From Erpobdella octoculata (Eukaryota > Annelida > Clitellata > Hirudinida > Erpobdellidae): a stretch of DNA of 64,000 bases. Position numbers and translations under genes: made by a program. Positions 58,209 to 64,000 of this stretch are shown piece after piece; the first letter of the stretch is position 1, and every line of letters starts with the position of its first letter. The stretch spans positions 8,967,406 through 9,031,405 of the forward strand of contig OZ022240.1 of assembly GCA_963978895.1 (NCBI GenBank), in the 5' to 3' direction. The notes beneath the pieces are model-generated. The model ran no database searches and had not been told where the DNA came from. It saw nothing but the letters and a program-made list of their open reading frames with translations.

Positions 58209-58403
58209 GCTAAAGTTTAACATGAAAAAATGTGTTGAAATGCATTATAAATCTATTAACACATGTATCGAAGTGCAATATGAATATAATAACAAAACGA
58301 ATTTGTCATTCATTGATGTTAAAAGGCTTAAAGACTCTGAATCGAAAAGAGAATAAAATGTCCTATTCAGTACAAATCTTAAATTGTCAATACACTATAA
58401 TAA

Positions 58404-58560
58404 TCTATATATATATATATAAATCTCGTGTCATAGTGTTTGACTTCACACACCTCCGAAACGGCTAAACCGATTTTTATGAAATTTTTTGCGTACTTTT
58501 GGTAGGTCTGAGGATATGTTGTAGGTTATTTAGAATATTTTTTTAAAATTATTTAAAAAA
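58404..58560 (+). mobile_element. Helitron 5' end (plus orientation)
   Basis: TCTATATATATATATATAAA, then tctcgtgtcatagtgtttga and cctccgaaacggctaaaccg. The TC start and the TA-rich first 20 bases match the 5' end of the complete Helitron at 26287-27108 (minus strand). It may pair with the H1-type 3' end at 59752 in the same orientation, with the TA array and Penelope-like pair in between as later insertions. Confidence 0.6.
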
Positions 58561-58624
58561 TTATAATGGAAAAACAAAGAGGTGCAATTATGTCATTTTC
58601 ATAGAAAAATGCAACAGATAGACA

Positions 58625-58748
<124 letters not shown>

Positions 58749-58749
58749 T

Positions 58750-58922
58750 GGGTACGATTCAATGCTCGATAGTATATATATAAGTGGTACGGCTTACAAT
58801 CCGTCACTAGCTAATTTAATAGCTATCGAAGATATATGTTTTATAATATATATTATAAGGAAACAAAGCGCTCGTAAAAACATATCAACGCTATGTTTCC
58901 TTATAATATATATATATATATA
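58750..58922. repeat. Dispersed repeat shared with 10.5-10.75 kb, with dyad symmetry
   Basis: cggcttacaatccgtcacta and atagctatcgaagat match blocks flanking the TA array at 10619. The internal pair aaggaaacaaagcgctcgta and acgctatgtttccttataat are partly reverse complementary, giving a hairpin. Confidence 0.6.
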
Positions 58923-58948
58923 CTATAATTTCCAATAGTATAAATTTT

Positions 58949-59590
58949 ATATTCTTTTGATTTGATAGGTAAAGTGTTTTTTCGTTTTTTCTTTTGTTAG
59001 TGTGCTAATTCTTTGACAATTTCGGTTCTTTCTGTTTGTTTACTTTTCTCGTTTTACTTTTGACCCTGAGGATGGTTGACATAGCTGAAACGGTCCGTCG
59101 GTCTGACAATAAAAGTTTAATGGAAAAGTTTTTGGCTAATTGTAGTCTCGAACAGAGAGTTTTGTGCCGAAAGGTCGAGAATTTGGCTCGAAAAGTTGTT
59201 TCTGCCAAATGGCGAGTTGTGTTTCTTAGAGCGTGTCTCAAAGATAAATTGATTCCACAGTTTATTCGCAACAAATATATATATATATATATACATATAT
59301 ATCTTTGAGACATGCTCTAAGAAATACAACTCGCCATTTGGCAGAAACAACTTTTCGAGCCAAATTCTCGACTTTCCGGTATAAAACTCGCTGTTCGAGA
59401 TTACAATTAGTCAAAAAAAAATTTGTTAAATTTTTATTGTCAGACCGACGGACCGTTTCAGCTATGTCAGCCATCCTCAGGGTCAAAATTAAAACGAGAA
59501 AAGTAAACAAACAGAAAGAACCGAAATTATCAAAAAATTAGCACACCAACAAAAGAGTAAACACTCCACCTGTCAAATCAAGAGAATACA
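58949..59590. repeat. Large inverted repeat of a Penelope-like element 5' region
   Basis: Arms 58949-59264 and 59303-59590 are reverse complements at roughly 90%, around a spacer of about 38 bp that contains a TA run. Each arm holds the motif ctgaggatgg..gacatagctgaaacgg and the same N-terminal coding sequence, facing inward. Head-to-head partial copies are common for Penelope-like elements. Confidence 0.88.
59036..59308 (+). pseudogene. Penelope-like element ORF, N-terminal fragment (two inverted copies)
   Basis: Reads ETVRRSDNKSLMEKFLANCS, LEQRVLCRKVENLARKVVSA and KWRVVFLRACLKDKLIPQFI. This resembles the region ahead of the reverse transcriptase in Penelope-like proteins (..R.....k..s...FL..C....iiP.g), recalled rather than searched. 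It ends at the TA spacer. The mirror copy on the minus strand (59510-59262) encodes the same peptide with about ten replacements. Neither copy contains catalytic domains. Confidence 0.6.
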
Positions 59591-59639
59591 AGGCTCAACA
59601 AAAATAACATGAGTAAAACAAAAGTAATATATATATATA

Positions 59640-59752
59640 AACTTTTCTCGTTTCCGGGAGCGTGAGAGCCAGTTGGAAAGGAAACGGGAGCGTGAGAAAA
59701 AAACGATAGAAAAACCTCTAAAAATCCCGGGCAACGCCGGGCACCCCGCTAG
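59640..59752 (+). mobile_element. Helitron family H1, 3' end
   Basis: Purine units (tttccgggagcgtgagagcc) lead to the block aaaaacctctaaaaatccc. The hairpin CCCGG-gcaacg-CCGGG follows, then caccccgCTAG|T at 59752/59753. It is nearly identical to the end of the element at 26287 (minus strand) and keeps the canonical CTAG. Confidence 0.85.
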
Positions 59753-59759
59753 TATTTAA

Positions 59760-60067
59760 AAATAAATTTCAATATAATTTTATCTTAAAAATGTCTCCAT
59801 ATTCAAACATAGAAAATTTAGTTTTGTACATATCGACGTTTGCCTTGGTAACTTATTCCGGTTTTTTCGGATGGCTCTCGATAACCTCGTTTTGTATAAC
59901 GTTAAAATGTCTTAGTTAACAACTTTTAATGAACGGTTAGAAATCCAGAAATACCTTTTTTTGAAGATATCAGTACTGCTGATAAAGCTGTAAATTCACT
60001 ATAATTTAAGATGCAAAAAAGATAACAAGTGAAGCAATAACAAGGTTTTTTAAAAACAAACTTTTTT
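59760..60067. other. Intergenic DNA, nothing supported
   Basis: AT-rich, with no repeat or coding frame recognised. Confidence 0.4.
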
Positions 60068-60194
60068 ATTTTTTAAAACTTAAAACGTGGGGCGCCTTTT
60101 ACTCAAACTAACCATCTGCTAACTTTTAAACAGGATAGACTTGTTTTTTGATTATAAATATAAAAGGCGTCCCACGTTTTAAGTTTTAAAAAAT
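60068..60194. repeat. Short foldback, 34-bp arms
   Basis: Arms 60068-60101 and 60161-60194 are inverted with 33/34 identity (core aaaacgtgggrcgcctttta). They enclose about 59 bp. Possible minimal MITE; no TSD could be fixed because of AT-rich flanks. Confidence 0.9.
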
Positions 60195-60888
<694 letters not shown>

Positions 60889-61201
60889 AAAAAGGGTTTA
60901 ATAGGCTTCTTGGCAGGCTGTCTACATGGAGCAAGTCATTAAAATATTTATAATGCTTTGAGTAAAATTCTATTAAAGAGTCATTAAAAAATATCTAAAT
61001 TTTCATTAAAAAATTTTTTTTAAGCAGTCAATCTTTTTTTTATATATTTTAGTAAAAACTGATGAAAAAATTTTAATAAGATATAGATTTATTACATTTG
61101 TATTGTACAAATCCTGCGCCAAAAAGACGACGTCAAAAACACCCCGCTTAAGCTCCATGTTCCGGTGTTATTGTTGAACTCCACCGCCCGTTTTTGCCCT
61201 T

Positions 61202-61401
61202 NNNNNNNNNNNNNNNNNNNNNNNNNNNNNNNNNNNNNNNNNNNNNNNNNNNNNNNNNNNNNNNNNNNNNNNNNNNNNNNNNNNNNNNNNNNNNNNNNNN
61301 NNNNNNNNNNNNNNNNNNNNNNNNNNNNNNNNNNNNNNNNNNNNNNNNNNNNNNNNNNNNNNNNNNNNNNNNNNNNNNNNNNNNNNNNNNNNNNNNNNNN
61401 N
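61202..61401. other. Assembly gap, exactly 200 N
   Basis: A run of exactly 200 Ns, the default spacer of some Hi-C scaffolders. True size and even adjacency of the two sides are unknown. Everything right of it (LINE fragment, piggyBac) may not be next to the rest of the window. Confidence 0.97.
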
Positions 61402-61639
61402 CCGCTTATGGCGTTAACAACCGCTATAGCTAAATATTTGCACTACAGTCGTTATATATTGGTTTTAACACGTCTTGAAAATTGAAACTAAGAATTGGTG
61501 GTAAAAAACCCCTTTTTCAGAACTACAAGCTCTCACGCTAACCTTTGGGATTCAAATGAACACAATATTCTCTGCTCTGGTAAAACATTTAACTGATTTA
61601 ATGTCATATTTAGATAGCATTAAAGATTATCTCAGTTGA

Positions 61640-61830
61640 AAACGACCACGTATTGGCAAAGAATGGGCGGATTCCAGATTCTAGGTCCATCAACCGCAAA
61701 CGATCTATCTACGGCACCATTAAGTCGTCTGGCCGGAACGAAGAGAAGCGACGAAGATAAAGATCTGAGTCGTTTTCGATTCAACATATTGTTACGATAT
61801 CACCAAATCGTATACCGGGCTCAATAGAAT
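61640..61830 (-). pseudogene. LINE reverse-transcriptase C-terminal fragment
   Basis: On the minus strand the frame reads RKRLRSLSSSLLFVPARRLN, then GAVDRSFAVDGPRIWNPPIL. It matches the closing motif lrs....l.vPr.r....gdRsFsvagPrlWNsLP of many non-LTR ORF2 proteins. The plus-strand frame through the same DNA (MGGFQILGPSTANDLS) is its shadow. The adjoining 61790-61860 block recurs inverted at 23840-23897, so part of the element's 3' region is dispersed in the window. Confidence 0.72.
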
Positions 61831-61860
61831 GGTTTTGCCGTTTTTATTGGAAATATTCAT

Positions 61861-63033
61861 GAAGCTTAATAAATCCTATTAATCTCTATCAATGGGAAAC
61901 TGATCGTAAAATCATCGATTTTACATGAATATCATGGAGGCGTAGAATATTTGATACGAAGAACGGAGGAACCATCTTTCTGAGACACTTAAAAATCAGT
62001 AGTGACAATTTGAACTCGGTCCTGTGTTCAATTCTTGACCAGTGGAGATCCCTAAGGATGTTAATAACGTTATCGTGACTTAATTGAATCTATTTGCTTC
62101 AACATACAAGTGTAAAATGAGCTTTTTTTTATGTATTGAAAGTAAAAAACGGGAATAAAATGAATGGCATTAACTCATTCAGGATTTATTGCATTGGCTG
62201 ACGTTTAATCTCGATTTGATTTGTTTGTAGAAAATAAACTCACAGTTTCTATTTAATATCAACTATTGCTTTACTTGTGTGTTTCTTTATTATTTCTTCC
62301 CAAGAAAAAATTGCCTTATTTATTTAATGTAAATTTGAATAAACGTCAATTAATACAGCTAACTACTAAAAAGCTCTTATTTGCCACATAGAATTATATC
62401 TAGCACTGTAATAAAGCAAAATATTTTCTTGATTTAGTAAATATTTGGCATTACTTGGAAAATTTTCTAAACATTAAAATTCTGCCCTGATTTCACAATT
62501 AATTTGATTTTGAATTTAATTGGCAGGTTAATATATACAGCACTATAAAAAGGCAACCGATTCGTTCCTGTAGCAGAAAAATTAAATTAAAAAACTACTG
62601 AGCTACACCACATAAACTTTGTTCAAAATTAATAAAGTTTTGAAAGTTGTTGAAAAAAAACTAACTTTTATTATAATATTTTGAAAATAAACAAAATAAT
62701 CTTAAATTCTCTGTTGACAGCCAATTAAATACGAACTATGTTTAGGCACTGAAAGTGCCACGCAATCATAATAAAGTCTTTTAACAAAACAACCTGCATG
62801 CTATATATAACAACTACATTTCAATAAAGCAAAATAAAATAAAATGTAAATATTTAATTGCGTTTTCTAGCAAAAACCTTTTTGCATTTCAAATTTCTGA
62901 AATTTTGTGATTGAGTTTTCTAATGCACCTTAATAGGGTGCAGTAGGCACAAATGTGTACATCGACAACATGAAAGCAAAAAACTAAATAATAATGCTTC
63001 AATGTATGCAAAAACAATAGTATATGATTCAAA
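61861..63033. other. AT-rich DNA 3' of the piggyBac transposase
   Basis: No gene. The piggyBac 3' terminal repeat should lie here, but no clear terminal inverted repeat next to a TTAA could be identified by eye. Confidence 0.4.
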
Positions 63034-64000
63034 TCATTCAATTTGATGCCATTCCTCGAAACAATGATCATGCAAGCCAATGCCACATTTTTTGCACCCT
63101 TTTTTTGTATTTTTGTGGCACTGGGCGCATCTTTTTTGTGTGTCTAAATGACTCTGAAAATGATCTTTTCTATCTGTTCTAACAGCAACACTGACTCTTT
63201 TGTCAGCTGATAGAAGTTTCCCTTTTGGACGACCAGATGTTGATTTTGCCGGTGTGTACAAACTCAAATAATCTAAAACTATTTTTCTACGAAAAGATAA
63301 CAAATCCAAATTTTCATCGTTTTCAGATTTATTTTGTCTATAAATTAGCCAACAATTTTGGATTACCATGTCAGGTACCCAGGCAAATAATGCCCACCAC
63401 CACTTTTTGTTTCTAATAGAAATCCTGTAGGCTGCGATATTTTGGTCACACCTATCTACACCGCCCATGTATTTGTTATACTGCTTCACAACTTGTGGTT
63501 GAGTTACCATTATTCTTTGTCTTGTATTTCGACACCACCTTGCTGCTTGAACAGTAGGTTCCAGTCCAATGTTATTGGAGGCTAGGTATACACTTCTGTT
63601 GTCATTCCATCCAACAACAGTGAATAAATTGTTTTTTTCTGTAACAACATCAAAATGTCCTCTTTCTTTCTTTTCTAATTGTTTTTGTAGCATTACAGGA
63701 CAGTTTCCTAATTTGTTGCATCTTATCACTCCAGTGCATTTAATTTTCTTTTCATCAAACTTTTCCAATAGTCGGAATGATGTGAAAAAGTTGTCGATAA
63801 AAACATGGAATGAGACATTTCTGGGTAACTCCTCCATCAAATCTAACACAACTTTTTCTCCCAATCCCCAGTTTGTAGCTGAGCTTCTGACACGGGGTGC
63901 TGATCCTTTGGCACCTTGATAAGGTTCAAATTGGACCACATATCCTTCACTACTAGCCAGAACCCACATTTTGTAACCCATTCGAATTGGCTTGCCAACT
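63034..64000 (-). CDS. piggyBac transposase, C-terminal 320 residues (runs off window)
   Basis: Cut-and-paste DNA transposase of the piggyBac (DDE_Tnp_1_7) family. The frame stays open from the window edge (VGKPIRMGYKMWVLASSEGY) to the stop at 63034. Family landmarks: MEELPRNVSFHVFIDNFFTS with the catalytic Asp of the second DDD position (DNFFTS), then TGVIRCNKLGNCP, VVGWNDNRSVYLASN and KYMGGVDRCDQNIAAYRIS, whose D-x-x-D carries the third catalytic Asp. The N/K-KWWW.LF block follows. The end is a cysteine-rich zinc-binding domain: RCAQCHKNTKKGCKKCGIGL then HDHCFEEWH. No stop or frameshift is seen, so the element may be recently active. The first catalytic Asp and the N-terminus lie outside. 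Confidence 0.95.
   Translation of the reverse strand, partial: VGKPIRMGYKMWVLASSEGYVVQFEPYQGAKGSAPRVRSSATNWGLGEKVVLDLMEELPRNVSFHVFIDNFFTSFRLLEKFDEKKIKCTGVIRCNKLGNCPVMLQKQLEKKERGHFDVVTEKNNLFTVVGWNDNRSVYLASNNIGLEPTVQAARWCRNTRQRIMVTQPQVVKQYNKYMGGVDRCDQNIAAYRISIRNKKWWWALFAWVPDMVIQNCWLIYRQNKSENDENLDLLSFRRKIVLDYLSLYTPAKSTSGRPKGKLLSADKRVSVAVRTDRKDHFQSHLDTQKRCAQCHKNTKKGCKKCGIGLHDHCFEEWHQIE

Noticed and set aside
59050..59095. ctgaggatgg...gctgaaacgg as a hammerhead ribozyme core (CTGANGA...GAAA)
   Set aside because: The bases between the two core motifs do not pair into a stem II, so the resemblance is probably a family motif without ribozyme fold.
61636..61827. Plus-strand 63-residue frame (MGGFQILGPSTANDLS...)
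   Set aside because: Its antisense strand encodes a recognisable LINE ORF2 terminus; the plus frame is a shadow.

Overview
This is AT-rich animal DNA. It has short exons with GT/AG introns, very many micro- and minisatellites, and a transposon load typical of an aquatic invertebrate (hAT, MULE, piggyBac, Helitron, Penelope-like and L2/CR1-type LINE relics). The one well-supported host gene is an SLC26 anion transporter. A run of exactly 200 Ns at 61202-61401 suggests a modern long-read, Hi-C-scaffolded assembly. The species cannot be named from the sequence.

Layout. 1-10.8 kb is intergenic: an intact-ended but decayed hAT element (2705-4224, perfect 8-bp target-site duplication), a tRNA-Phe(GAA)-like gene, a 96-unit ATT microsatellite, a GGGTTGGG-rich hAT-type MITE and an imperfect tripartite hairpin. 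10.8-22.8 kb is an SLC26A11-like gene on the + strand. Nineteen exons can be joined by eye with every splice phase agreeing, giving 673 residues (acidic N-terminus, SLC26 membrane domain, STAS domain). Its introns hold a MULE (16111-17344, 8-bp TSD), a hAT MITE (15830-16080) and several minisatellites.

From 21.25 kb to 58.4 kb the sequence is a large, old tandem duplication. Unit A (about 21.25-37.4 kb) starts inside intron 14 of the SLC26 gene. Unit B (37.4-58.4 kb) repeats its landmarks in the same order: the SLC26 3' exons, several unidentified exons, a 35-codon ORF, a 19-bp minisatellite and a hAT MITE. The units differ by transposon insertions. Each unit therefore serves as the empty-site control for insertions in the other, which fixes one short non-autonomous Helitron to the base and two further Helitron 3' ends. 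SLC26 exons 17, 18 and 19 remain open in unit B, while exon 15 is frameshifted and exon 16 is mostly deleted. Unit B could thus act as an alternative 3' end of the gene or be a decaying pseudogene.

58.4-64 kb holds a Helitron 5' end and a Helitron 3' end, a head-to-head inverted pair of Penelope-like 5' fragments, a second foldback, a long GA repeat, the scaffold gap, a LINE fragment and, running off the right edge on the - strand, a piggyBac transposase with an intact C-terminus. Everything here was read by eye. Boundaries given to the base rest on TSDs, splice phases or A/B comparison; other limits are approximate.
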